Assembly: GCA_023091735.1 (NCBI GenBank)
Contig: JALKBU010000670.1
Span: forward strand, 1-28,428
DNA: 28,428 nucleotides
Direction: 5' to 3'
DNA from: Trichomonas tenax
Taxonomy: Eukaryota; Parabasalia; Trichomonadida; Trichomonadidae
Shown here piece by piece: positions 1 through 10,205 of the stretch. Position 1 is the stretch's first letter. Every line of letters starts with the position of its first letter. A model generated the notes under the pieces. The model searched no databases and was not told the origin of the DNA. It was given only the letters and a program-made list of their open reading frames with translations. Made by a program: the position numbers and the translations under genes.

Positions 1-841
1 CTTAATTCCTGTTTTATTTAATTTGATCACTTTAAAAAGGAATGTATGAATAGCAATATAATGATGTGATGATGATTTATGATTTGCTTCCATCTTTTCA
101 GAAATGAAAGAATAAATATAGTGTTTGCATGTTTTCATATCTTTTGCATTTTTGATAACAAAAGGAATTGACCTCTCGACTTCATCCTCTTTTGGAGCAG
201 TTCTTTCATATGTGACATTATGTGAATCTTCAACAATAAAACCACAATCACACAATATTTTATATGTTCCTAATGTTTCTTTAGCAATTTGATCAAGTAG
301 TTCAAAAACCTTATCAACATCCGTCACTTTATTTAAATAATAATTAATATATAATTCATGGTCTTCTTTTTTAATTAATTGTATTTATTCCATATGATAC
401 ATACTTTAATGCTGTTTTAAATTTTTCTTCGTCAATTGGTGGTGATAAAAGGATACAAGGATATCCTTCTTCAATAAATTGTAATTTATGTTTCTTAATA
501 AATTTTGTACCTTCTTCCGATAATATTTCATCAAAATCACAGGCTAATAAGTTTTGTGTTGATTCTTGAAAATAATTTTTATAACTTTCTTCATGTGATT
601 TTTGAGTTTCTGATTCTGAGACCGGGATCTTCATTAAATCTTCTATCTCATTTTCAGTATATTTTAACTCTTTAATTCTATTATCTATTTCATCTCTTAA
701 CTTTTCCAATTGTTCTATTTCATTATTATAATATTCATCGTCATGTCTACGTTCGTCATAAAATTCTTCTGTGCTTTGCGGCAAGACCGAAGGTCCAGGC
801 TCGGAGAGCTGTTCAACAGGAAGTGGATATAAAAAGCTCAT
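1..841 (-). pseudogene. Frameshifted gene of unknown function, running off the left edge
   Basis: An ATG at 839-841 opens a 156-codon frame that ends in TAA at 371-373. A second frame, offset by one base, is open from 384 down to base 1 (128 codons without a stop) and has no early ATG. The simplest reading is one gene with a one-base frame change near 371-387, next to an A-rich run, whose 3' end lies outside the window. The first part has an acidic, Glu/Asp/Tyr-rich segment (about residues 25-70) that looks like a coiled coil, followed by a mixed-charge globular-looking stretch. The second part is hydrophilic, with a short Cys-Asp-Cys and His-rich patches. I do not recognise the family. It could be a mobile-element or accessory gene, since its codons are as A+T-rich as its surroundings. 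A sequencing error or programmed +1 shift is also possible. Confidence 0.5.
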
Positions 842-2379
842 ATTGATTTGAAGAGTACAGGACTAAAACCCTGAAGTATTGAAATTTCGGCTTTTTGGGA
901 ATTCTGCATTATGGAAAATTTTTAAGTTCATCCCCACACACACCATTTGGAGCACTATATCTCCAATAACTAGAAAAACTGATTCTCTAAAAAAGGGGGA
1001 CTTCACTTTTTGGTTTGTTGGCCATATACAACTTCATGGAGAGAGACACTGCTTTGCACAATCTTCTGCAAAGCTCAATATATCTATACATCAGTACTGC
1101 CTCCATCTGGTAGAATACACTATGACTCTAAAAATTTGTTAAGATCTAGAAATTTCGAAATTAAAATCAATCTCGTCAGAACATAGCGCCTTTCGAAGAG
1201 GTACATCAGCAACACACTATGATTGCCGCCTTCAAAAGGGTGGTCAAAAAACGCAATTTTCAGAACTTCAAAATTTAGAAATAACTTGAAGATACTACTT
1301 CATCCCTCATATTGGAGACTCCACACATATTGCAAACATTCTAAGCTTTATAGATTAAAATTTTAATTTTTCGAGATACGATCTGGAAATGCAAAATAAT
1401 TTTTACAACCCTTGCATTTGATATCACATGTATACCATACAGGATACATCCATTAATATTATTTGATTATATTTGGATTTGGAGAGTGATTAAAATTTAC
1501 ATATATTTTTCTGTCAATATAATCATCATTTATATACTACCAATAATCTACCATTCGTCTATATATTATATGTTCATGTATGTTTTTTGAAAATATCTTA
1601 AGAATCAAATTCAAAAATTTTCTTACTGACATTTAGAGCTCCTAATTCATTAAGTACCCTCCCTATGGGGATGCATATGTGTTGAAAATGAAAGTTTTTA
1701 ACACACCGATTCTTAGATATAGATTGATAGAATCTTAATGATTTTAAATGAAAAACAAGTTTGAGAAATTATAAAAAAGAATTAAAAATCGATTTTCAAA
1801 ATAATAGCTATTTTAGTTTTCTATATCCAAAAAGGTGTGTAGAATCCTTTTGATTTTTGGATATTAGTATGCATCTGTAGTTAGTTATATAGGAAGAATT
1901 TCAATGAATGGCTCTTAGTATTTTTTGAGATCCTAAATTTCGAAATTGTTATGAGAGATTTTCTAGCATCTATTGTCATCTCATGCGATGCATGTAATGT
2001 GGGTAAAAGACATTTGCGAATAAATGACTTTTTAAAAAAATCGATTTTATATTGTAAGTTTGGCTGTATTGTCAGGTAAAAATGTTGTTATTAGTATACC
2101 CCATGAATTATTCAATTTATTCGCAGCATTAGCTTTGAAGGATTTATGAAGCTGTTGTAAATAAAGCATTTTTTAAAATTTAAGTTAGTTTTTTTATGTT
2201 TTCCCACCTCTTTAATTTTTTCATGCATGAATTATTTTATATCGAATTAATAACTATTTGAAAAACTCTTTTATTTTCGAACCTTAAAGTGTTTTTCTTC
2301 TGCTTTTCGGAGCATTGTTTGCAAAAATGAATAGCTCATAATTTGGTATTGTGTCATCTTTCTATTATATATATATATA
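842..2379. other. Long A+T-rich stretch without a credible gene
   Basis: About 1.5 kb with no reading frame that looks like protein. The longest frame, on the plus strand at 879-1142, has no recognisable domain and unconvincing composition. The text contains scattered similar phrases (around 950-980, 1360-1385 and 1920-1945, with words such as gagata and aaatttcgaaat), which suggests an old non-coding repeat. I could not establish a repeat unit or borders. Confidence 0.4.
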
Positions 2380-2380
2380 T
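2364..2380. repeat. Short (AT)n microsatellite
   Basis: Alternating A and T for about 15-17 bases, directly beyond the stop codon of the discoidin-like gene. It probably lies in that gene's 3' untranslated or polyadenylation region. Confidence 0.6.
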
Positions 2381-3042
2381 CAGATTTTATTATTCTTTGA
2401 TATGTGTCCAATAATGCTAACATCATCTTCCTCATCCATTTCTGATGAACCATCATCATAGGCGGTAATTAGATCATATGTCCCAATTATTTCGATTTTA
2501 TTGAGTGCTAGACATGGAGGATCTCCATATGCTGTGCCAGTTTGAATTATCCTGGCATATAACGCTTTGTATTTTTCATTAAATTTATATGTTTTCTCAC
2601 GGCAGCGGCACATTTCGTAATCTTTTTCTATGGAATGAATTGTCCTCCATGTAATGTTATCATTGGATATTTGGAAGTTCCAACTAAAAAGACAACATAT
2701 ATTGCATCTTTTGCCATTCTCATCGCAGCAACATCCATCATAGCAGCAGCCCGAAATGATGTTGTAACCTTCAATCTCCATTTGTCGATTTTTGATACTA
2801 AAAGTAATCCATGGGAAATCATTCGGGGTTTTACCGGTGTTAGAGCACCAATCATACCTTTTTGGAATCTGATCAAATACATATTCAGGTTTAGTCATTT
2901 GAACAGTGTGATTAATCTTCTCTAAAGAGGATCCACTGACATAGTATTGGATAAGATTATCGAAATAAGCTTTTTTAATAATGGAATTCGAATCATCAAA
3001 TAACTTCTCGCTGATTAAAAACAACATTTTAAAAAGTGACAT
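2380..3042 (-). CDS. Discoidin-like (F5/8 type C) domain protein with cysteine cluster
   Basis: This is a 220-residue protein with an ATG at 3040-3042. Residues about 60-190 follow the F5/8 type C / galactose-binding-like pattern common in trichomonad proteins. A Pro-Trp-Ile-x-Phe strand comes first, then a Trp-x-x-x-x-Ser-Asn-Asp segment before a second Trp, a Tyr-Ala-Arg-Ile-Ile-Gln-Thr-Gly stretch, and a final Leu-x-x-Ile-Glu-Ile-Ile-Gly strand. In this family the fold binds glycans, lipids or protein partners. Between the first two strands (about residues 97-117) lies an insertion with eight cysteines in twenty residues, in a CC..CCC..C..CC arrangement that could bind metal or form disulphides. 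There is no clear signal peptide or membrane segment, so it may be intracellular. The C-terminus is acidic. The motif GCCAAAAA (minus strand TTTTTGGC) lies about 40 nt before the ATG. The gene appears intact. Confidence 0.6.
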   Translation of the reverse strand: MSLFKMLFLISEKLFDDSNSIIKKAYFDNLIQYYVSGSSLEKINHTVQMTKPEYVFDQIPKRYDWCSNTGKTPNDFPWITFSIKNRQMEIEGYNIISGCCYDGCCCDENGKRCNICCLFSWNFQISNDNITWRTIHSIEKDYEMCRCREKTYKFNEKYKALYARIIQTGTAYGDPPCLALNKIEIIGTYDLITAYDDGSSEMDEEDDVSIIGHISKNNKI

Positions 3043-3443
3043 ATTATAAAAAAATTAAACCCAGATATCTGTTTATGCTTGCCAAAAAGTCTAAAAATTA
3101 TAATATAAACTATATTTATCAAATATATGATTGCAATCATGAATATAACGTAATACAGTTTATGTGCAAACATTTTATATCATGTATAATATATTTTCAA
3201 CAAAAATGAGATTCATGCCTAACTAAATATATAATAATATTTAGCTCTATGTTGTTGTTGACTATTTTATTGTGTTAAAATATTAATATAATCCAATTCA
3301 ATGATAAGAAGCATTTTATTAGCCCGAGAAGGATTTTTTAAAAATAAGGTTAAGAATGTCACAGCTTTTTATCTGACCTTTTTAACCTGGAAATAATCAA
3401 TATAATAAAATATGTTTTGTTTGCGTAGTTAATCTATATATAA
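3043..3443. other. Intergenic spacer, no gene seen
   Basis: About 400 bases of very A+T-rich sequence between the discoidin-like gene and the first BspA-like pseudogene. Apart from the candidate promoter motif at 3081-3088, I see nothing definable. Confidence 0.5.
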
Positions 3444-4770
3444 TCAAAGAATTCCTCGCGAATTCCTTGCCCATATTCGTTTAAAATTGTCCTCAATAAA
3501 GATGACATCTTCTTGAAAACTTTTGGAGATAATCTGTAAAATTTCTGACTTCATGTATTCCTCAACATCTGCAACATCTTTATCTATATTAAAGCATTTT
3601 GCATTTTTGTCGCGAATAGTAATGTTCATAAATGAATTAAATTTGTATTTGTCTGTTACATGGACAATTGCTGTTTTAGGAAGAAAAACAGTTACTGCAT
3701 TTGAGCCACAATAATGAACTTCTTTGATCGGACTTCCATCAAAGGATTCATCAGCATTCATAAGCTTATCTGGAAGAGTTAAAACACTTAATGGACACCT
3801 ATAGAAAACTCCATTAGCAATTTTTGTATGAGTTGGAGGGAATAAAATTTCAATCAGTTTATTACAATTATGGAATGTAAAAGCTCCTATCACAGTAATT
3901 TTGTTCGACTTTTTTCAATAGTTACAATATTTTTCATGTCTCTGAATGAATGTGCATTAATGAATTCAGCTGCGTTTTTGATCTTTAATCTCGACAAAGT
4001 AGATCCACTGAATCCTCGGGCGCTATCAATTACCGTCACTGTTGGCAAAATTTCTGCCTCGCAATTTGATGGATAAGCAATTAATTTTTTGAGATCTGAG
4101 GAATAAAAGATACCGCTATGAATAAAGAAGTGTGTGTTCTGGCAATAAAATGTTTTAAGACTAGAACAAGCAGCGAATGCAGCGGCATAAATCGCATTGA
4201 CATTTTTTGTGATCGTAAAATTTTCTATTGTCGTTCTAAATAGGAAATGTGTTGCAATATCTGTGAGAGAATCGAGTAAGTACATGTTTTTATTTGATAA
4301 CATCCATTAAAATGATTTTCTCCATTAAAATGTTTCAAATTTGTATTATAAAAGTCAGCAAATCTAACTCGGCTGCTTTTAAATGCTGCATCTCCTATAA
4401 ATGTATCTGATTTTGGACAAGTAAAATTATCTAATTTGCAATTTCGAAAACGTTCTTTTCCAATAAAAGCAATTGAGTCAGGTAATTTAATATAAGTAAT
4501 ATTGCAGTCCATGAAAGCGTATTCATTCAATCTAGTTACAGCTTTGTTATCAATTTTATTAGGAAATGTTAATACACCCGCATAATAAGTAGGAATTGCT
4601 TGTTTCAATGTACCAATCTGTATAACAGAGTCACTGACGACAGTGAATTCTATTTCTGTCTCTGTTCGGTATTTATCCATCAATAACGTATAAAGTAACA
4701 TCAATACAATGAAAGTGACTATGTTTTTGCCAAAATTGACAAAAATGTGGTTCGTGTTCAAATTTATCAT
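3444..4770 (-). pseudogene. BspA-like leucine-rich-repeat surface protein, two frameshifts
   Basis: Three overlapping minus-strand frames read as one BspA-type (LRR_5-like) protein: 4770-4225, 4303-3890 and 3893-3444. The ATG at 4768-4770 starts a 181-codon piece with an N-terminal hydrophobic segment (about residues 8-31), a possible signal anchor. It is followed by typical units of the form 'aF..c.l..i.lP.si..Ig...F..C'. The second and third pieces carry the same repeats (Leu-Pro-Asp-Lys-Leu; Val-His-Tyr-Cys-Gly) and a family-typical C-terminal strand, but no C-terminal membrane helix. The pieces occupy three frames, so at least two indels separate them, near 4290-4305 and 3890-3905. An 18-base near-duplication lies at the first shift. 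The second and third pieces do not begin with their own credible starts. BspA-like proteins are the largest surface family in trichomonads, and decayed copies are expected. Confidence 0.7.
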
Positions 4771-5132
4771 TTTAAGAATATCGCCAAATAACTATTATTT
4801 GAATTATACATGATCTTTGCTTGCTACAAATCAGGTGATTTATTATATTAAAAGACAATAAAACATACATGAGATCTTTAAGTTTTATGAGTTTATTCAT
4901 TCAAGACAATAATTCAATTGCAATAAAGAGCTATATGAAAAGGAATATTTTTGATATCACAAAGAATCGTTGTTAAAATATTTCAAAAGTTAATAAGCAT
5001 AAAAATCAGGAATGGATTGCTAAAATTTTTAAAACATTGAAAACATGTTTTTATTGAAAGTTAAATACGCACATATTATATCTGATTTTTGCAATGCTGT
5101 TCCTGCAAAATATTTGGTTTCAAAACTTGGAG
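4771..5132. other. Spacer between two BspA-like remnants
   Basis: About 360 bases, A+T-rich, with no frame of note. It may hold further decayed leucine-rich-repeat sequence, but nothing readable remains. Confidence 0.4.
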
Positions 5133-5462
5133 TTAATTGATTCTTTTGACGAAACACAATAACAACTTTGAGAACGTTGCCACAATAACAGGAAAATTGT
5201 TCACCATAAAATTTGGTATAAAAATATATGAAAGCTTGGACTCAGTAAAACAGTTATCATATATTGTTGTCAATGAAATCGGAAGAGAAATATTTATCAA
5301 ATTTGGAAATATGTTAAATAGAAAACTAGGCAAAATTTGAAATTCTTTCGATATATTGATAAACTTAATTAAAGGTTTATCCTGAATATCAAGAATGACA
5401 ACAACAGGATTTCCTTCATATGGAACGACTAAAGTTTCAGATGAAATATCATCACTAAACAC
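5133..5462 (-). pseudogene. Fragment of a BspA-like leucine-rich-repeat gene
   Basis: This open stretch of 109 codons has no ATG at its 5' end: its first available start would be GTG, preceded by an in-frame TAA two codons earlier. The text Phe-Pro-Asn-Leu-Ile-Asn-Ile-Ser-Leu-Pro, followed by Asn-Cys-Phe and Leu-Ser-Tyr-Ile-Phe-Ile-Pro, is the standard rhythm of trichomonad BspA-like repeats. It is probably an internal or 5'-truncated remnant on the same strand as the pseudogene at 3444-4770. It could be part of the same ancestral gene cluster rather than of that very gene. Confidence 0.5.
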
Positions 5463-5543
5463 AAATTAACATTCAACACAAATAATGACACCTTTAAATT
5501 AAACATCTAAAAGTAAAACAAATTTATTGAAAACAAATCATTT

Positions 5544-8500
5544 TTATTTCTTTGGCAGTGAAATCAAACTAGCCAAATATTTTCTGTCTGATGGAAAGAT
5601 AATTGGATTCGGTTTTGTGGTATTTGGATGACCGAAAGAATTTTGAACTATAAAGGATGAAACCAAATTAGCATGATCAATATTTCGATGCATTTTCTGG
5701 AATTGCCTTCTCGTATCTTCACAATATTTAACATCATTTTCGATACCGGTAGAAAGGATTTTGTTTGCATCATTATCTGATTGCTCAATTTCAGAAGGAT
5801 CTTTAGAATGTATCATTTTAACAATATATGCCAATTGATATGAAACTATTGGCATTTCCTTCAAACATCGGTTAAACATCTCTGTGGCTTTTTGTTTATT
5901 AATATCACAGCCAAATCCGAATAATAGTCTCCTTCCACATCTATAAATTATTTCTGGACAGATAAATGCATTTTCCAACAAAACATTTGTTGCCTCATTT
6001 TGTTTGTTTTGAAGCATGAATCCAATTGATTTTATGATGATTTTTTCCGGTTTGTTTATAAACGCATTAATATCAAATTTGTTGTTAATAAAGAATTGCT
6101 TTTCTTCATTTTCAGACTGTGCGATTCCATTATACAAATCTGATGCGCGCATGAACAGTGTGCTTCCAAAACTTTTTGTATTAAACACGTCAATGACTTC
6201 ATTTTTATTGATCGAATTGTAGAAACACCACATTAACAGCAGTCCTTTTCCAACAGCAAAATCACAATGACCTTCGGCATATCCTAACAAATATTTGTAA
6301 ATTTGATGAACTCTCTGCTCCTTTAAGGCGATTAATAAAAGGATTTCGAGACGCAGTCCTATTTCTTCGCACTCTTTAATTGATAGTTTGATACTATCAA
6401 AGGCTTTAAATATTTCATCAACTGTAACTTCAATCTTATAACTCTGATTATGATAACCAAAATACGTCAATGCATAATATTCAATTCCTGTGGTGAAATG
6501 AAATTTTGTGATTTCTTGATTTGATGATGAAAGTAATTGCAACATGAACTGATATGCTTTGATGATTCGATCAGGATTAACTTCAGCATATAATAGGGAT
6601 AATTCAACAAAACTTGATCCAGCATCAACATTATTCTTGTATAAAGATTTTTCAAGAAGACTGAGACCAAACTCAGGATCTCTATAAATCCCTAATGAGA
6701 CAAGAAATGATGAACCCGCTGAGCAGTATATCAAGTCATCATCAAGTTCAACTGCATCTCTATATAGTTTATCACGCAGTTTATCATAATTATGAGATGA
6801 TTTTCCGAGTTCTTCTGCTAAAATGAACTTTGACTCCAAATCACCACCTTTGGCAGCAATTGAATAATGTTTCATTGCACGTTTAAAATCTTTTAAAATT
6901 TTTTTAGGAGATTCATCTCCTTCACCATTCATGAAGATATCGCCTAAAATTTTGTGAGCTTTATAGCTAAATTCATTGTTTAACGTCGATGCTCTTAATA
7001 AATGCTTAATTGAATTGGCGTCATCTCCAGATGCAATTCCAAGATTGTATTCAGTTTCGTAATCATCACCAGAATTAATGTAATGATCGAAATAATAACT
7101 TGAAGTTGTATAATCATACTCAGAATAAAACTTTGAAGCATATTCCAATAACTTGTTGTAATCTGTTCCTTCGAATTGATAATTTACGTTTGAAATCATT
7201 TGCCTAGCAAGATTAATTAGAGGAGTATTATGCTTTCTATCTTGTAATTGATAATTTACGTTTTTAATCATTTGCCCAGCAAGATTAATTAGAGGAGTAT
7301 TATGCTTTCTATCTTGTAATTGAAAATCACCTCCAGGTTGTTTATATTTAGACAAATCAATTAATTCTTGGAAAAATGGATGCATTTTCTGACTTTCTTT
7401 GGCTTTTTGATCAAATTCTCTGAGTCTTTCTTGAGGGACAAATTCTCTCAATGCATCCATGATGCTTTCTTTTTTCCTTATAATAACTAATTCAGTGATT
7501 TCTTTCAAATTGATATTGATATCATTTGGAATGAACTCTTTTATGAGATTTTCAACATCAGACGTGTTGAACAGTGATATTTGACGAATAACTTCGGCAA
7601 CTTGGGCAATATCATCTCTTCTGTCGTTATAATAGTGACTTGTGATTTGCACCTTTTTAGGTTCTCGCGGCTGTTCATCTTCATGAAAGCTAAGATCGAA
7701 ATCGGCCAATAAAGGGAAACAATTGTTGTCAAGCAAAATATTGTCTATTTTGATATCATTGTGTACAATTCCTAATTGCTGAAATCTTGCTACTGCCATT
7801 AATAGGCCAAAAACGATGATCGACTTCTGTGTTGCATCTAAATCAAATAACTGTTTCGATAATAAATTGCAATATGGCATATAGAATCTTTTCTCGTTTG
7901 CCACATCTTGAGATATTGGAACTAGAGAAGGAAATTCACCTGGAAGAACAATGACTTTATTAATTAATTTGTAAATAAGAGCACCTGTATCAAAATCAAC
8001 CGCATTTAAACCTTCTTCATAGAAAAGAGAATTTGGTAGTGGAACATCGTGATTAAACAGTTTTCCACCATTCTCTTTCAATATATTGGAAACTGCTAAA
8101 GTAGCTGACCAAACCATAAGACTTCCAAAAGTTAAATCAGAGCAATATGATGTTGTTGATTGAGAGTCTTTCATTGAACAAAGTCCCAACTTAATTGCAT
8201 TAAATAATTCTTGAAGATTGGTAATGAATAAGCAAATGTATGGTTCTTCGAGTTCGCGTTTATAGCAATTCGTTTGTCTTACGATTTTCATGACAAGTTC
8301 ATCATATTTCTTAATAGTTTGTGATTCATTTTCTAGTGAGTGATAAACAATAACAGCTTTTGAAACAGTCGCTAATATAAAGTAATAAAGTTTGTCAAAA
8401 GAATATTCTTTGTCAAAATCAAATATTCGCTCAGCTTTTCTGACTCCTGAAAAGCATATTAATTCTGATGTATTCAAGAAATTTCCTGTCATATAATCCA

Positions 8501-9533
8501 TTGCTTGGTCTAAATTAGTAAAATATCTTGTTAAAACTGTATGTTCTCTTGAAACTTTAAACTTATAAGTGAGGTTTGGATTTATTATTAAGTCTAACTT
8601 TGGCTGAATTATAGAATACAGATCTATGAAATTTGGAATCAAATTAGAAACAAACTTTCGATTCAATCTTGGATAGTATAACTGATTTGTAGCAAGGAAA
8701 AAGCAACCGCATGCACAGCAATATTTCTGGTGTTGAGGAATGAAAGTTGTAATATTATCTTTGCTCAAAATTTGTTTTACAATTTCAAAAGATATTTTTT
8801 CATCAATAAACTCGCCAATTAATATCACTTGGTTAATTTTCAATCTATTGCATATTGAAGCTATTTTTTGAGCTATTTGAGTGAACATTGAAACTATTAA
8901 CATCGAAATTGATTCTCGAATTCGTATTTCATCTTTGATAGAACATAATTCTTCAATAATATTTGTAAATTGAGCATTTTCGTCTATATTTGTATAACTT
9001 TGATTAAAGAAATCGAGTAAATTCAAGAAACTTTCTACATTAACAATTTTTGCCGCTTTCATTAACATTTTACCAGTTTCGTTAATTGAATCAATTAATT
9101 CATACTTTCCATTAGGTTTATAATGATAAAACATTGTTTCATTACCAAAAGATATAATTAAACTTGAGACGTCATAATTAAATGTGTTATCTCTTTCTAT
9201 TTCCTGTTTTTCTTTTATATTATTAACCTTCCCAATCAGCCTTAACGCTCCTATACATTCAGCTTGTATTTTTTCAAAGAAATGAGGCTTTTGTGAAAAT
9301 TTATTTATTAAATTTCTGAAATACTGAGTATTATCACCGGAGACTGCCCAATATTTTACTTCTCTCTTCGAATTATTCGTTGGATGACATATTGTTAGAA
9401 ATAACCGAGAATCTGTTTCAGTAAAGTACCACAAAAACTCTTTATCTGTAGGATTGAAACTGGTCATTTTGGAGACTGTTGTCAATTCTTGGTAACAATA
9501 GACTTTATTGTAACCAAAGTCAACTCCCAACAT
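5544..9533 (-). CDS. Fusion protein: PanK-II/ASKHA-like domain, kinase-like domain, Sel1 repeats
   Basis: This is a 1329-residue protein. I chose the ATG at 9531-9533 because the frame upstream has only a TTG and then a TAA. Residues 1-290 begin Met-Leu-Gly-Val-Asp-Phe-Gly and end with a strand-loop 'IGEF...IS..I...' followed by Pro-Gln-His-x-x-Tyr-x-x-Ala. This pattern recalls the type II pantothenate kinase (Fumble) ASKHA fold; an HSP70-like fold is the alternative. Residues about 480-690 resemble a protein kinase: His-Asn-Asp at 591-593, Asn598, Asp-Phe-Asp at 611-613 in place of DFG, and a downstream Asp-Asp-Ile helix. I see no clear glycine loop or APE. Residues about 790-1290 are Sel1/TPR-like helical repeats, typical partners of kinases in trichomonads. 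A 24-residue tandem duplication (about 739-786) separates the last two parts. The stop is TAAA, which fits the UAAA polyadenylation signal known in trichomonads. A motif TTTTTGACAC lies about 40 nt before the ATG. The gene is intact. The kinase and Sel1 calls are firmer than the first domain. Confidence 0.65.
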   Translation of the reverse strand: MLGVDFGYNKVYCYQELTTVSKMTSFNPTDKEFLWYFTETDSRLFLTICHPTNNSKREVKYWAVSGDNTQYFRNLINKFSQKPHFFEKIQAECIGALRLIGKVNNIKEKQEIERDNTFNYDVSSLIISFGNETMFYHYKPNGKYELIDSINETGKMLMKAAKIVNVESFLNLLDFFNQSYTNIDENAQFTNIIEELCSIKDEIRIRESISMLIVSMFTQIAQKIASICNRLKINQVILIGEFIDEKISFEIVKQILSKDNITTFIPQHQKYCCACGCFFLATNQLYYPRLNRKFVSNLIPNFIDLYSIIQPKLDLIINPNLTYKFKVSREHTVLTRYFTNLDQAMDYMTGNFLNTSELICFSGVRKAERIFDFDKEYSFDKLYYFILATVSKAVIVYHSLENESQTIKKYDELVMKIVRQTNCYKRELEEPYICLFITNLQELFNAIKLGLCSMKDSQSTTSYCSDLTFGSLMVWSATLAVSNILKENGGKLFNHDVPLPNSLFYEEGLNAVDFDTGALIYKLINKVIVLPGEFPSLVPISQDVANEKRFYMPYCNLLSKQLFDLDATQKSIIVFGLLMAVARFQQLGIVHNDIKIDNILLDNNCFPLLADFDLSFHEDEQPREPKKVQITSHYYNDRRDDIAQVAEVIRQISLFNTSDVENLIKEFIPNDININLKEITELVIIRKKESIMDALREFVPQERLREFDQKAKESQKMHPFFQELIDLSKYKQPGGDFQLQDRKHNTPLINLAGQMIKNVNYQLQDRKHNTPLINLARQMISNVNYQFEGTDYNKLLEYASKFYSEYDYTTSSYYFDHYINSGDDYETEYNLGIASGDDANSIKHLLRASTLNNEFSYKAHKILGDIFMNGEGDESPKKILKDFKRAMKHYSIAAKGGDLESKFILAEELGKSSHNYDKLRDKLYRDAVELDDDLIYCSAGSSFLVSLGIYRDPEFGLSLLEKSLYKNNVDAGSSFVELSLLYAEVNPDRIIKAYQFMLQLLSSSNQEITKFHFTTGIEYYALTYFGYHNQSYKIEVTVDEIFKAFDSIKLSIKECEEIGLRLEILLLIALKEQRVHQIYKYLLGYAEGHCDFAVGKGLLLMWCFYNSINKNEVIDVFNTKSFGSTLFMRASDLYNGIAQSENEEKQFFINNKFDINAFINKPEKIIIKSIGFMLQNKQNEATNVLLENAFICPEIIYRCGRRLLFGFGCDINKQKATEMFNRCLKEMPIVSYQLAYIVKMIHSKDPSEIEQSDNDANKILSTGIENDVKYCEDTRRQFQKMHRNIDHANLVSSFIVQNSFGHPNTTKPNPIIFPSDRKYLASLISLPKK
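7174..7317. repeat. 72-bp tandem duplication inside the fusion gene
   Basis: Two adjacent 72-base units, 7174-7245 and 7246-7317, differ at only three positions that I can see and start again partially at 7318. The unit is exactly 24 codons, so the frame is kept. It lies in the linker between the kinase-like and Sel1 parts. Confidence 0.9.
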
Positions 9534-9570
9534 TTTGTTGTTGGCAAGCACAGTCAAAACTTTGGTTTAC

Positions 9571-9581
9571 GTGTCAAAAAT
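9571..9581 (-). promoter_or_regulatory. Candidate upstream element TTTTTGAC
   Basis: The coding-strand text ATTTTTGACAC lies 38-48 nt before the ATG of the fusion gene. The identical 11 bases occur 24-34 nt before the ATG of the GH47-like gene (21214-21224). Confidence 0.35.
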
Positions 9582-10205
9582 CAATTAATGATCTTATTGA
9601 TGTAATGAGTTAAGGATAGAGGAAGAACTGCTTCAGTTCATCCATAATTTCATGCTTTGTTTTGCTCTTGGTAATGAGATAATAAACAAAAATAATAAAA
9701 TGAGTTGCTTTTTTCAAAAATTGGATTTAAGTGACATCCGACTAATATTGAATAAGCAAGTTTCCAGCATATTCCTGCCTTGATCTAAGTTACAAAAATA
9801 TTTCGATCGACTGCAGATGTAATTTATGTTTCTACATCAAAATAACGAAATATTGATGAAAAAAATCACATCGACTTTAATGAAGTAATCAACATTGTGA
9901 AGTTGTTATGAATGAAACTCAAAATAATGAATAAAATAAAAAACAATTTTAACGAAATCGAAGGTCTTCTCGTTTTCAAAATCATCGACATTTGAAATTG
10001 AAGGAAGAAACGACTGCTTTATCTTATTCGTTGTATCTGTCTTTGATTCACTGAAAATCAAGTGCATCCCAGAAATCATTCGCTGCATTGAAATTACATG
10101 TGGTTATGATGGAATGTATGGTTACTTTTAAAACAATTTTTACAATATGCAATTCGATGTATTCATTTTATTTTCAAAGAATTGCAAGTTTAGTAAAATT
10201 TTAAG
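9582..10205. other. Spacer, no credible gene
   Basis: About 620 bases. The only frame of any length (minus strand, 9906-10088, 60 codons) has no recognisable features and I do not call it a gene. Nothing else is readable. Confidence 0.4.

Noticed and set aside
879..1142. Plus-strand 87-codon frame
   Set aside because: It has no recognisable motif, mixed low-quality composition, and lies in a region that reads like old non-coding repeat.
2635..2925. Plus-strand frame opposite the discoidin-like gene
   Set aside because: The minus-strand frame has clear domain motifs; this one does not.
5544..9533. First 290 residues of the fusion protein as a canonical HSP70
   Set aside because: Length, the lack of HSP70 signature motifs and the ending near Pro-Gln-His-x-x-Tyr fit a PanK-II-like ASKHA fold better, though this is not certain.
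9906..10088. 60-codon minus-strand frame
   Set aside because: Too short, no homology signal, no motif upstream. It could be a decayed fragment but cannot be supported.
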